A stretch of 64,000 nucleotides of DNA from positions 53,767,997 through 53,831,996 of the forward strand of contig NC_091135.1 in NCBI RefSeq assembly GCF_041381155.1. Reading direction: 5' to 3'. The position numbers and the translations under genes are program-made. Shown here one piece after another: positions 1 to 11,301 of the stretch. Numbering within the stretch: the first letter of the stretch is position 1; each line of letters starts with the position of its first letter. This stretch comes from Argopecten irradians. Its lineage: Eukaryota > Mollusca > Bivalvia > Pectinida > Pectinidae. A model generated the notes under the pieces. It was not told where the DNA came from and ran no database searches. It saw only the letters and a program-made list of their open reading frames with translations.

Positions 1-202
1 TATAGTGCTCATTGGTATAGGATGCAAATTTAGTCGCCTATCTTCTCCGTGTGTTGGCAAAGAAGCAAAGTCCCAAATTTAGTCGCCTTTTGCTGGGCAG
101 CATATGTAAAGAATCAAAAACGCGTAGAACAGAACGGGAAAATGCTGGAAGTAGGGATAATTAATTGAAAAGCAAGTGATCAATTGATGTCAATTAGTAT
201 AT

Positions 203-493
203 TTAACGTTCGCTAATGCCTTTTGGATAGCGGGTCTGTAGATAGGTAATCCAGAATCTCTCTCTCGATCGACGCTTGGTTTGTGTCCAACAGTGCTCAA
301 TTGCAATCACCTGCATGTCTTTCCAACTATGGATGGGTAAGTTGAAATGTCTGGCAACCGGATAGTCAGGTTTGTTCTGTTTGATAGACCAGCGGTGATT
401 GTTGATTCTGACGTTGAGTGGACCACCGGTTTCCCCAACGTATTGCATTGTGTATTTCCATTGGTTTTTTTTATATAGATCTCGAATGTACAA
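203..493 (-). mobile_element. Penelope-like retroelement relic, GIY-YIG endonuclease part
   Basis: A minus-strand open frame of 96 codons carries the GIY-YIG signature YVGETGGPLNVRINNHR, followed by a PVARHFNLP..HSWKDM..IAIE segment, a basic RERFWI block and an LQTRYPKGI end. This order is that of the C-terminal GIY-YIG endonuclease of Penelope-like elements. No reverse transcriptase is visible at higher coordinates before the kinase exon at 639, so only the 3' end of the element remains. It lies within an intron of the kinase gene. Established: Penelope-like elements pair an RT with a GIY-YIG nuclease. Inferred: dead 5'-truncated copy. Bases 1-202 hold AT-rich sequence with a short repeated AAATTTAGTCGCCT (twice) and no recognisable gene. 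Confidence 0.7.
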
Positions 494-638
494 AATAGCT
501 TGATGTAAGTGTAATATTACTATAACAGTAGTTTGTTTTTAACTACTTGCATGCTTGGTTAAAACTAATTTAGGTTTAATTTACCTGACTTCTTATTCTT
601 ACGTGTACCACACCTAATCATCGTGTGTTTTGTTTTAG

Positions 639-1964
639 TTGTTGGAACATTTATACAGAGGCCAAATTCCCCAAAGGCCCCTTCTCTGTCCCGTCTGGTT
701 GTACGAGATAATGCAGAACTGCTGGGATCGGGATCGGACTAGAAGACCAAATATTGATGACGTAGAAAGCATGCTGCAAGAAAGGTAGGGAAATATCAAA
801 AATGTCCCTTTATGCTTATACATCATATTAGATAAGTGGCTTTACTCGATTTCAGCTTCATCAAATACCTTTAGAGCGATAAAATAAAAATCTTTTATAT
901 ATTGGTAATTATGCTTGCTCCACATAAGACTCAAAGACAATATGAATTGAAATGGCCATCTTATAAAGCTGACAATTTATTATAAAGTATCAAATATTAT
1001 TATATTCTTCAAAATTTATCATGTGGAAATAAAACTTTTGCACAATATATTCTTTAACACTACGAAAATATACCGTATTTTATAATTTTATCGGCAGTAG
1101 AAATTTGGCTATATTTAGATAGTTGATACTGCTAATTAATCTAGACCTCGAGATCCCTGGGCCTTTGCGTTGAATGTTTTATTCATTAACAAATTGATAT
1201 GTTTCTGGGTAACATCGACATATGATACAATATTGAAATTCGAGAAGGCTTTTGGTCTTTCGAGTTCTTTTTTTCACCTCCCAACCCATTATTCTCATTT
1301 ATAATACAGACTAAGCCAGAGAATATTGGATGTGGATCCTGGTTATGACAAATTACACCAACCTCCAAAGCACAAGACGGCTATTCCTTCCAGCATCTAT
1401 AGGATCGGACGAGTACCTAGATACTGCAACCAGATAGCCAATCAAATGTCGAGCACGCTGTCTGTTGTACCTACGGAAATTTCAGAGTCCGTGGAGGTGC
1501 ATGTTGAAGTGGATTCCGATTACTCGTGTGATAAGAACTGTCACGATACATCCTGTCTCTGCTCAGATTGTGATAGCATCAAAAGCGACCTATCCGGCGT
1601 TTCTGTCCCATTGAGGCCAGACGTCGGTCGTCGACGTGAGATTGTCAATTCAATGTCGAGCAGGTACGACAAGATACCCCATACATTATCTACCGCAATC
1701 TCTACCCAGTCTAGAAACGACCCACAGTCAATGTACGAATCAATCGCTGGGCTTACAGATACTGAAATACAACTGATGAAGAGAGAGACTGAAAGACGTA
1801 AACGGTCAACTCAAACATTGCCTATTCAGCGAAATCGAAACCTGAACAAGAAAATGCCTACTCCTGTTGAACAAATGATAAGCATCCCTGTACCCAAAAG
1901 AAGTGCAACACTTCCCGCAAAAATAACTTTAGTATCCGATCCTTGTAAAACATCTTCAGTGTGA
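639..1964 (+). CDS. Tyrosine kinase, last two coding exons (C-lobe end and cytoplasmic tail)
   Basis: Two exons are visible: 639-784 (acceptor TGTTTTAG, donor AAG|GTAGGG) and 1310-1964 (acceptor ATAATACAG), stop TGA 1962-1964. Exon 639-784 encodes the end of a tyrosine-kinase domain: LYRGQIPQRP, then CPVWLYEIMQNCWDRD and RTRRPNIDDVESML. The CP..LYEIM..CW.....RP pattern is the hallmark of subdomains X-XI of tyrosine kinases rather than Ser/Thr kinases. The last exon encodes a tail of about 220 residues rich in Ser/Thr and Cys with two YxxL/I sites (YDKL, YESI), possible SH2 docking sites, and a basic stretch ERRKR. The N-terminal part, including HRD and DFG motifs, lies upstream of the window, so the subfamily is unresolved; a receptor is likely but not shown. 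A polyadenylation signal AATAAA occurs near 2628. Confidence 0.75.
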
Positions 1965-3897
1965 TTACTTGATGCTTGATTACAGCATTTCATTGTGATA
2001 AGTGGAGTTTTTAAACAATTCTATAATTTAAATTTGTTTTGAATTAGTCATAGCTAGACAGTTCGCCTGATCACATATCATCCCGTTTTAATGATCTGAT
2101 ATCCGTCACTAGATATCATTTTATCTGTGCCATTGCAACAACTTTCAAAGAAGGATAATTTGATGAATGTCGCCTTCACTACGTATGTCTGAATGTGTGA
2201 CATTCTGGAATCCCATCTTACATCATGAACATACGGTAAGTTTACGTCTGACGCTTTAGTTTATCTATTGCTGACAAAGTTTAGAAGTGGTGAGTTTCGC
2301 GTGTCGCTTATGTTATGTAAGTGTAATATTTTACCCCTTTTGTTTTAATCATATAGGTTTAGAATGTGATGCGCGAGCCGCCTACACCATATGTGTATGT
2401 TTATTATGTGTTGTATGTAGAGATGTTTGATGTCCAATTCAGTGGAGACTTGTACCATTCTTGCTTGAAAATGATATCAAAAGTGTATAGCCGTCCGGAG
2501 GAGAAACCAGAATTGATATAATTGTATGTATTATGAGTAGAAAATTATACATACTTATACAAACATCGTATTATCATACTAATCGCAATACAGTATATGT
2601 TAACAATCATTAATTGGGTCTAAGCAACAAATAAAAATGTAAAGTTCATTCTGTATCCTTGCACCTGTGTTTAGACAAATTGTTGAGAAGTTGAGAAATA
2701 CCGTTCTCCGTAAACAACTAAGACTGATTTCTATATTAATATCATTATCAAATTGTAAGTGTTGTGGTCGGTATGGGCAACCGTTTTAATGAAGATAATG
2801 CAGAATTTTGGGAATTTCCCCAAACTCCAAACGTACTACATTGATTTAGATTAAGGTATTCCGGAATGACAGACACTGACTTCTGCATTATCGTATGATT
2901 TTAAGGGCAAAAATTGATGATGTGTTTGAGAATTTCAAAAGGATTAATGGGTCAAATATTTAAGAACGGTGCAAGGTTAAAAATACCGTTAACCATGAAG
3001 ACTGATGTCATTTAGGATTACAAATGTTGTAAAATCCTGATCTACACAGTCATTTTACACGAGAAACTCCAGTTTATAAAAGAATTGCAATGGCCCCAAC
3101 GGTTCAAAATGTACTTTCAAATTGGTTCTCCTTTATAGCTGACATTGGTTTTGTGCATGATATAGCTAATATGTGTTGTTATGGATAGATGAAAATGGCC
3201 CAATCATATCAAGAGAATAATTAGATTTTGATCATTTCAACACACCCAATGTATCAAACTGACTTCAATTTAAGCTCTTAAAACTGCCAGAGACGAGCTT
3301 TGCTCTTCCGCTCTTCTTAATTGTTGGAGGATGTTTTCATTCAACAATTATTAAACAAATGTTTCAGTCACTTACAATATCCTTGTTATGAATCATTTGT
3401 GTTCACTGATGCATGAAGACCATCACGTTTCATTGTTGTTGATCCTTTTTACGAATCATTTGTGTTCACTGATGAAGACAATTACGTTTCATTGTTGTTG
3501 AATATTCGTCTAAGATGACCGACATATCACTGTGTACTACATTATGTTCGACAAAACACAGTCAGCAAAACATGTTTAATTAAAATAATTAAAGAGTATA
3601 AATTTATAAATTGTAATTAAATAAATTGACACTGTATTCATTTACAGGATATCTGAAGCCAGTAATAAAACTATACTTCAACTACATATTGGCTTCGTGT
3701 CTTTTGTATTCGGATAATATGCCAATTATTATCAAGATAAAGTTAACAATTACATGTACATCATTTATTCGGGTTATATTCTACTTCAATGAAACAGAGC
3801 ACAGATAATGTCTTAACCATTTTTAGAAATGGAATGGATTAAGAATGATTAAGAATAATTCAATAAATGTTTTTGTACATGTTATTTTGATCGTTGT
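1965..3897. other. Kinase 3' UTR and intergenic spacer
   Basis: No gene is seen here. The first ~670 bases probably form the kinase 3' UTR (AATAAA near 2628). At 3388-3505 an imperfect ~60-bp tandem duplication contains AATCATTTGTGTTCACTGAT in both copies. A TTTATT at ~3763 reads AATAAA on the minus strand and can serve the DHRS4-like gene that ends at 3898. Confidence 0.5.
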
Positions 3898-6800
3898 TTA
3901 GAGTCTACTGTAGGAGCCTCCCGACACCACGATGGTTTCGTCTGTAATGAATGATGCCTCATCAGATGCTAAAAATGCTACAATACCACCACATTCTCGG
4001 GGCTCGCCGATTCTGCAAAGATTTATATTATAAGTTATGGTTGTGTCAATCAACATTGACGAGTCGTGTGACCTGTTTCGACCTAAGTTTTATACATTTT
4101 ATCCAATTTTAGGAGCATGACCTGATGCATAGAGGTCACCCAACTTGGATATGTAATTTATTTACAATTACAAAACATGAAATTTATTAAACGAGGTCAA
4201 TTAATTAATATACCACGAGTCTTTGGGCAGAGGCATATCAAATTATTTAACGAGTTTAATAATAGATTGGCTTACCTTCCAAGTTTGATATTTTGTGTAA
4301 CCGATTTCAAGGTGTTTGGATCCTGCCATATCTACAAAAATATTAAGATAAATGTAAAGTTTAATATAACGATACCATGTTATATATAACTACTTGTCTA
4401 ATGAAACTTATCCATGTAACGTCATTTTTCAGGTGGGTCAATCACCAATAAAAACAAAAATCTCTCATAAACGTTATCAGGTATCACATGGTAGGTGAAT
4501 GTTATTTGTGAAATAAACTACCTTACTGACCCATGAATAATACGTCCTCATAAAAGATTAAAACAAGGCTTGTCTGGTGAAAAATTAAATCGTTAAAAGT
4601 TCATACCATATAGTATATATTCAGAATAATATTTTTATTTTTATATCAACTCTACACCAACTTCTTTCCGCTTACAACTAAATTTTCTAATTTTCTATGA
4701 TATTTTTTCAATCCATCAAACACAAGTAAAGCAGGCAATCGTCTAAAATGTCATTAAGCATAAAATGCGACTGAAATGAAGCAGTGATTTAATGATTCTT
4801 GATTATTTAAGGCAACTACGCAAACACTTACAGCTTCGCTAAACCTCGTTTTAATGAGACCTGGAGCGAGGCAGTTAACCCTGATGTTCATCGACGATAG
4901 TTGATTCGCTAGAGCTTTTTTCAAACCCAGGACGGCTGTTTTGCTGACAGAGTAAGGTCCAAGAACCTATGATTAGATTACACATACAAAGATAAACGGT
5001 TACAAATTGGTATCTATACCTATAGCAGCGAAAATATTAAAGTATAATTTGAAATTAATTTTCATTTTCAACTTTTTGTCTAATACTGTTTATTATATCA
5101 TTTTTTTAACATTTTAAAAATATATATAGCAACTGAAATGTTAGCCCTTCTGCTGCGCATGCAGTTGAAAATGTACTTCCTTGAATTTTTTATCATTATC
5201 AATTAGATATATATTTTTTTCTTTAATGTTATAAGTGATTCTTACCGCACTAGGTTCATAGCCTCCAGTAGAAGACACAAGTATAATTGATCCTCCGCTA
5301 AAATGTCAAAACAAAATGCCTAATAATCTTTTTAAACCAAAGTTTCATTTTACAACTTAGTATCCTATACCAATGGAAGGCTCTCGCCGACCTCCATGTG
5401 AAAACAATCCACATTTCCCCTTCTTTAGATAACTGTGTTATGTTTGAATGTATTTGTCTCTAAATGCAATGATAAATTTCACTGAAGTGCATCCATGTTA
5501 CCTGCTGTAAATGGCAATATAGTGTATGTAGGACTAGGCGAACCAAGCATCAAACTCCTTATTCAATTAGAGTTCAGCAAAAATAACCAAGCTTAGTTTA
5601 AGTTCTATGGCACGTTAAGTAAATGTATATGATCAAAATTGTGAAAGTTAAGAATAAATAGATAAGTCTCTTCCTACCTTTAGTACTTATGGTACACATG
5701 ACTACTTAGTTAACTTACTGTTATATACATCACTGACGGTTGAATCTTAGTTATATAGACACCTTTATGTGTAATACTTGCCCAATATTATCTATGGAAT
5801 TTAAAGAATGTGTATAAATCATGTAAAAGGTCAGAATTACTTAAAGATCTACAACTGATATATTGATACATACTTACCCTCTTTTCTGCATATGAGGCAC
5901 AATGGCTTTGCATAGTAAAAATGTTGTTTTGACGTTAATATCAAATATCTGAAAGAAAAACAAATACTCTTATTAGATTAAAAATGTTATTTCTATTTGC
6001 CATGGCAAGCTGCCATTTCAACATTCAAATTACATTTTAATATAACATCAAACCCTGAATATATGTGGACCAGATGTAACAGATGGATCTTGTAAATAAG
6101 GACCTATTTATGTTACATACTTCTGTATCCGTGTACTTTCCTTGCAAACAGACTCCGGATATCTGTGTACTTACATTGTCCCAGACAGACTCCGGATATC
6201 TGTGTACTTACCTTGTCCCAGGCAGACTCCGGATATCTGTGTACTTACCTTGTCCCAGGCAGACTCTGGATATCCGTGTACTTACCTTGTCCCAGACAGA
6301 CTCTGGATATCTGTGTACTTACCTTGTCCCAGACAGACTCTGGATATTCGTGTACTTACCTTGTCCCAGACAGACTCCGGATATCTGTGTACTTACCTTG
6401 TCCCAAACAGACTCCGGATATCTGTGTACTTACCTTGTCCCAGGCAGACTCCGGATATCCGTGTACTTACCTTGTCCCAGACAGACTCTGGATATCCGTG
6501 TACTTCCCTTGTCCCAGGCAGACTCTGGATATCCGTGTACTTACCTTGTCCCAGACAGACTCTGGATATCCGTGTACTTACCTTGTCCCAGGCAGACTCC
6601 GGATATCTGTGTACTTACCTTGTCCCAGACAGACTCTGGATATCCGTGTACTTACCTTGTCCCAGACAGACTCCGGATATCTGTGTACTTACCTTGTCCC
6701 AAACAGACTCTGTATATCTGTGTACTTACCTTGTCCCAGACAGACTCCGGATATCCGTGTACTTACCTTGTCCCAGACACATTCTGGATATCTGTGTACT

Positions 6801-9800
6801 TACCTTGTCCCAAACAGACTCTGGATATCCGTGTACTTACCTTGTCCCAGACAGACTCTGCATATCCGTGTACTAACCTTGTCCCAGGCAGACTCTGGAT
6901 ATCCGTGTACTTACCTTGTCCCAGACAGACTCCGGATATCCGTGTACTTACCTTGTCCCAAACAGACTCCGGATATCCGTGTACTTACCTTGTCCCAGAC
7001 AGAACCTGGATATCCATGTACTTACCTTGTCTCAGACAGACTCTGGATATCCGTGTACTTACCTGGGCCCAGACAGACTCTTGATATCCGTGTTCTTACC
7101 TTGTCCCAGACAGACTCTGGATATTCGTGTTCTTATCTTGTCCCAGACAGACTCTGGATATCCGTGTACTTACCTTGTCCCAGACAGACTCTGGATATCC
7201 GTGTACTTACCTTGTCCCAGACAGACTCTGGATATCCGTGTACTTACCTTGTCCCAAACAGACTCTGGATATCCGTGTACTTACCTTGTCCCAGACAGAC
7301 TCTGGATATCCGTGTACTTACCTTGTCCCAGACAGACTCTGGATATCCGTGTACTTACCTTGTCCCAGACAGACTCTGGATATCCGTGTACTTACCTTGT
7401 CCCAGACAGACTCTGGATATCCGTGTACTTACCTTGTCCCAGACAGACTCTGGATATCCGTGTACTTACCTTGTCCCAGGCAGACTCTGGATATCCGTGT
7501 ACTTACCTTGTCCCAGACAGACTCTGGATATCTGTGTACTTACCTTGTCCCAAACAGACTCTGGATATCCGTGTACTTACCTTGTCCCAGACAGACTCTG
7601 GATATCCGTGTACTTACCTTGTCCCAGACAGACTCTGGATATCCGTGTACTTACCTTGTCCCAAACAGACTCTGTATATCTGTGTACTTACCTTGTCCCA
7701 GGCAGACTCTGGATAGCCGTGTACTTACCTTGTCCCAGGCAGACTCTGGACACTGTAAAGATAATATTTATGATGTTAGCTACACTACATTGAAAGAATG
7801 AATCATCAGTATAAATACATTAGAAATATACCAAAAATAATGTGAAACTATTTTAAATAGGTCAGTAAAGTTACTTACATCCAGGAGTGGACCAAAGTGT
7901 GGGTTGACAGCTGCATTAGATACGAATATATCTATACCGCCATATCGTTCTACTGCCTGAAAAAGAACACCGCATCATTAGTCGCTACGGAAAATAATAA
8001 TTCCACACGTTTTGAATTACTTCTTTGTCCCAAACAGAAACATTTCATACTCGTTAATTGAGCGATTTGACAAATAATGTGGAAAGCGCATATTTATATA
8101 AGGTATGTATTAACTTATATATTCTCCAAAGTAATGATGTATTTTGATTGGCCAATTCGTTTCTCAGAAGTATTCATCAACTGCGATATCAACCCCGAAA
8201 TCGGCGGCAAAAACCACGCGAGGTTACTGGACTCAGTCCAGATACCTCTCGCGAGTCCAGTAACCTGTGTCAAAAATAGATCGAGGAAAACTCCCTTGAA
8301 ATGTGACGTCATAATCACTTTTGACGTCAAGTCGTACCCAAATATAGCGTAACAGGAGTTTCCCTCATTCAATGACGTCAGGATAATCTATTGTGACGTC
8401 AATATTATAGTCGGCAACATATATGGCGGAAGGCAGCAAGTTTACTGCGATCAACGGTGACAACTGCTAACTTCAATTTATGGAAAACGTTCAAGAATGC
8501 CAGACGGGCTGTAGTTGATACAATATTCCAGTTCTACCAGTCTAAACCGTTAGCAGGAAGCATTTGGATATATATATATCTACCATATACTTTATGTTAT
8601 TGCTTTTGTAAACAGAAAGTTTGCAAATATCATCTTGGTTTTTTTTTTTTTTAGATTTTAAAGTATTTTTGAAGAGCCGGGTTAATATCATGTAAGTGTC
8701 ATATAATAAAACAGTTATCGACCTATTTTCAGGTGGATACGGTGAGTTATCAACCCTCGAAAATGATATAACCCTCGGCCTCCGGCCTCGGGATATATCA
8801 CTTACTCAGGTTGATAACTCACCGTATCCACCTGAAAATAGGTCGATAATTGTATAATATATTCTCCAAAGTAATGATGGCTGTTGCTATAACAGCAATA
8901 GGTAGTATTGTATGTCCTACCGTTGTGACAAGTCGATCTCTGTCCTCTGGTTTACCAACATGACACACCACACCAACAATATCAAGGTTCTGAGACTTCA
9001 GCTTCTCGACGGCTGCATCGACGTTCTTCTGCTTCCGGCTGCTGACAACCACTTTAGCACCTTCTTGGGCAAGTTTCTCCGCAATGGCATATCCAATACT
9101 GGAACAAAACGAGTCAAAGTAATTGAATATTGTCAAAACTTATATTGAATACAAATGCCTATGAAGTGTGTAGATCTGAAGTGCCAACGACATTGATCTT
9201 TTTAATGTTAGCCTTATGGATGTTTAACGCTGATGATTACCCCAGCCGTCTTTCTATCCCATATTATGATGAAGAGGATGATGTATTACCTACATGTATC
9301 GACACAACCAACAAGAACTTCTGGGCAACTTTCATATACTTCCCGGCAACCGAAACGATAATTTCATGTTAATACTAAATGAAGTTGTTACAATAATGTA
9401 GCTTAAAGGTATTTCATATTCCATGTTACTTTTCAGCATAATACTTTTTATAATTGTATTATAATATGATTGAAAAACAACGTAAGGCTCATTTTTGTTA
9501 AAACAGAAACATTCTATATAGATCCTTCTTTGTCTTTGTTGACAGGCAGAGGGACTTTCGGTTTATAGGCATTTTCCCTTGGCTAACTACTTTAATGCGT
9601 ATTCTTTTAAACATATATTTGCATCAGCACAAAATTTAAAGAATTTTAAACATTTAATATATCATTGTTTGATGTGATCATTTTCCCCGATTGATGTTAT
9701 TTAATATGATTTTTGAAAGCATGAAAACATGCAATTTTACCTAGGTTTTTTTCGAAAATCAGACATTCAAAACCGGAAGTGCATTTTGTTTTATTAATAC

Positions 9801-11301
9801 TAGTATATAAGTTTTTTTTCTCTCCATTATTTTTGCTCTTACTTCATTTGCTTCAAACATTTTAAATGCGCTTAACAGAGTGATATCCGAATCTGACCGT
9901 GATGAGTCTTCAAATCATTGGATAAAAACGGAAGGATCGAAGAGAATTGCAGAAACATTGCAGAAGTACATCAATTTTTACAAGCACTAAAAATACAGAA
10001 TGCGGGAAAATAGCGAAACGACAATACTAAAATTATATATACATGTAAATAACACTTTACTGATAGTCTAATAAAAGGAAGCAACAACATTATAACAATA
10101 ATGGCTTTAATGGATACCACTTCCGGAGTACATCTATTAACTGTACCAGACCTGTATCTATCAATTGAAAATTGAGAATACAACAAAAATGAGTGTTGCA
10201 AATGTCATGAGATATATAGGTCCAAACCCAAGTTGTTGAAAAGGATACCGGTTAACGAGGAAGAGGTAAACAAAAGAGGTTCATAGCATTGATATGTTTG
10301 CTCCTATCAGTTTCAATATAGCGTTTATAGCAATCACTAGACCATAAACCTAGAAGTTGGATATCGTCATCTGCGACACCACACGAACTAGCCCAAGTAG
10401 CAGCCCCCCCCCCGCCTCAGAGAGTGACCCCCATAGGAAGCGGCGTAGTACCCTAGTTGAGAGAGAACCAAGCGGAAGGCCTTAAGGACACCAGAGTAGG
10501 ATAAGCACTTCCCAGAGAATAAGAGGAACAGAGGTTGGGTCAAATCTGGTTGTAATAAAAGCTGCTGAAGTGGGGAACAGGGGCAAAGAAATTTCAGTGG
10601 GGAACAGGGGCAAAGAAATTTCAATAGGAACAGCTCTAAATTGCATGGTCTTTACAACTTTTAAAGACAATAACATACCCCATGGGTGAGGCAACAAATC
10701 CAGACACTGAATTTGACGGGATGGGTCAAATACACCTTTAACTAAGAAATTATTAGGTCTCAAAAAACCAAAGAAACCAACAAGGCAGGCTGCCCCAAAA
10801 AAACACAGTTGTCTTTACAAGTAAAATCTAAAATATCGTGAATCTCTAACAACAAACGGGGAGTTACTGGGGACTTACAGGATTCAAAAAATAATCAGCC
10901 TTTAGCGTGGCTGTTGAAGCACATGTCAACTGAAAACGTGGCGCGGTTTTACAAGCACTAAAAATACAGAGTGCGGGAAAATAGCGAAACGACAATACTA
11001 AAATTATATTTACATGTAAATAACACGATATAACGAGGATAAACCCCGGTATATCCGTACATTTTCTACCCCTACTACACATACACTTGTTCAATGTACA
11101 ATATACAATGTACAAATGTAGCTTATCAGTGAACAATATCAATGTGTATGTTGTAAAGATACGTTAGATCACAAAAGTTACAGCTTAGCATGACAATTAA
11201 AAGGCACGTGTGTGTATTACATGTATACATGTACGTATACATAGTTACCCGTCAGTCGAGGCTGTGACCACTGCTACTTTCCCTATTAGTTTCTTGGCCA
11301 T
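3898..11301 (-). CDS. DHRS4: DHRS4-like NADP(H) short-chain dehydrogenase/reductase, peroxisomal (copy A)
   Basis: Nine coding exons on the minus strand: 11249-11301, 8921-9098, 7879-7956, 7729-7752 (24-nt microexon), 5878-5948, 5246-5297, 4832-4966, 4276-4331, 3898-4012; together 762 nt, 253 residues, in frame throughout with GT-AG introns. The Rossmann motif is TASTDGIG (residues ~13-20), then [12 protein letters not shown] (NADP-binding Arg/Lys), SNAAVNP, the active-site Asn in FDINVK, catalytic Ser144 (LVSS), Tyr157 and Lys161 (YSVSK), and [12 protein letters not shown]. The protein ends SRL, a type-1 peroxisomal targeting signal as in vertebrate DHRS4. Family knowledge: DHRS4 reduces retinal and other carbonyls with NADPH. 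Introns hold a 37-bp satellite, a foldback repeat and a tyrosine-recombinase relic. It is divergent from copy B, starts 522 bp apart. Confidence 0.93.
6130..7752 (-). repeat. 37-bp tandem array (~43 copies) made of microexon end plus splice donor
   Basis: Plus-strand units read CTTGTCCCAGACAGACTCTG followed by GATATCCGTGTACTTAC. Read on the minus strand each contains TGGGACAAG|GTAAGT, i.e. the WDK codons and 5' splice site of DHRS4 exon 4. Main variants are CAGACAG/CAGGCAG/CAAACAG and TCCG/TCTG. 37 is not a multiple of 3, so all three plus-strand frames stay open over long distances; these ORFs are a by-product of the repeat. Confidence 0.93.
7729..7752 (-). other. 24-nt microexon (exon 4) of DHRS4 copy A, source of the 37-bp satellite
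   Basis: Minus strand: acceptor CTTTACAG, exon encoding CPESAWDK, donor GTAAGTAC. It bridges GPLLD (exon 3) and IFDINVK (exon 5) without changing frame. Copy B has the same 24-nt exon (CSEEQWDK) at 20755-20778, and vertebrate DHRS4 has the same segment (..EEVWDK). The last 17 nt plus the first 20 nt of the following intron form the repeat unit of the array at 6130-7752. Confidence 0.88.
8119..8879. mobile_element. Insertion bounded by 21-bp direct repeats, with CRE-like sites and a foldback
   Basis: ATATTCTCCAAAGTAATGAT(G) occurs at 8119-8139 and again at 8859-8879, both in an intron of DHRS4 copy A. Between them lie a short palindrome (arms GGTTACTGGACTC at 8222-8234 and its complement at 8253-8265), four TGACGT(C) motifs at about 8303-8400, and a foldback at 8715-8849. 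Either the 21-bp repeats are a long target-site duplication around a composite insertion or they mark a local duplication. No coding capacity is visible. Confidence 0.55.
8715..8849. repeat. Foldback / MITE-like inverted repeat
   Basis: The arms at 8715-8753 and 8811-8849 are near-perfect inverted copies of about 39 bp starting TTATCGACCTATTTTC, around a ~57-bp loop that itself contains CCTCGGCCTCCGGCCTCGGG. It is a non-coding hairpin-forming element inside the larger direct-repeat-bounded insertion. Confidence 0.75.
9976..10055. repeat. ~80-bp direct repeat, left copy
   Basis: It starts TTTTACAAGCACTAAAAATA and ends TACATGTAAATAACAC, and is repeated at 10947-11026 with about two to three mismatches. 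The two copies bracket the tyrosine-recombinase relic, so they may be its terminal or internal direct repeats. Confidence 0.7.
10240..10810 (-). mobile_element. Tyrosine-recombinase element fossil (DIRS/Ngaro- or Crypton-type)
   Basis: The minus strand shows remnants of a tyrosine-recombinase catalytic domain: a block resembling [15 protein letters not shown], a GHSLRRGG active-site box and a downstream [15 protein letters not shown]-like tail that carries the nucleophilic Tyr region. It is a broken fossil with several breaks and only the C-terminal part of the recombinase is recognisable; no capsid, RT or RNase H part is seen. It lies in intron 1 of DHRS4 copy A between ~80-bp direct repeats. 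Assignment between DIRS-like and Crypton-like families is open. Confidence 0.6.
10947..11026. repeat. ~80-bp direct repeat, right copy
   Basis: Same orientation and nearly the same sequence as 9976-10055. Together the two copies bracket about 890 bp of element-derived sequence. The near identity suggests a fairly young insertion or gene conversion between the repeats. Confidence 0.7.

Noticed and set aside
6083-7801. Very long overlapping ORFs (up to 542 codons) with LVPDRLW/CPRQTLD repeats
   Set aside because: All are translations of the 37-bp satellite, which lies antisense to a DHRS4 intron. Three frames are open only because 37 is not divisible by 3 and the unit lacks stops.
8077-8372. 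Overlapping 85-91 codon ORFs on both strands
   Set aside because: They lie inside the repeat-bounded insertion with palindromes; no family match and antisense overlap argues against coding.
9130-9372. 80-codon plus-strand ORF in DHRS4 copy A intron 1
   Set aside because: It starts inside the antisense acceptor region, has no family match and no splice sites that make sense.
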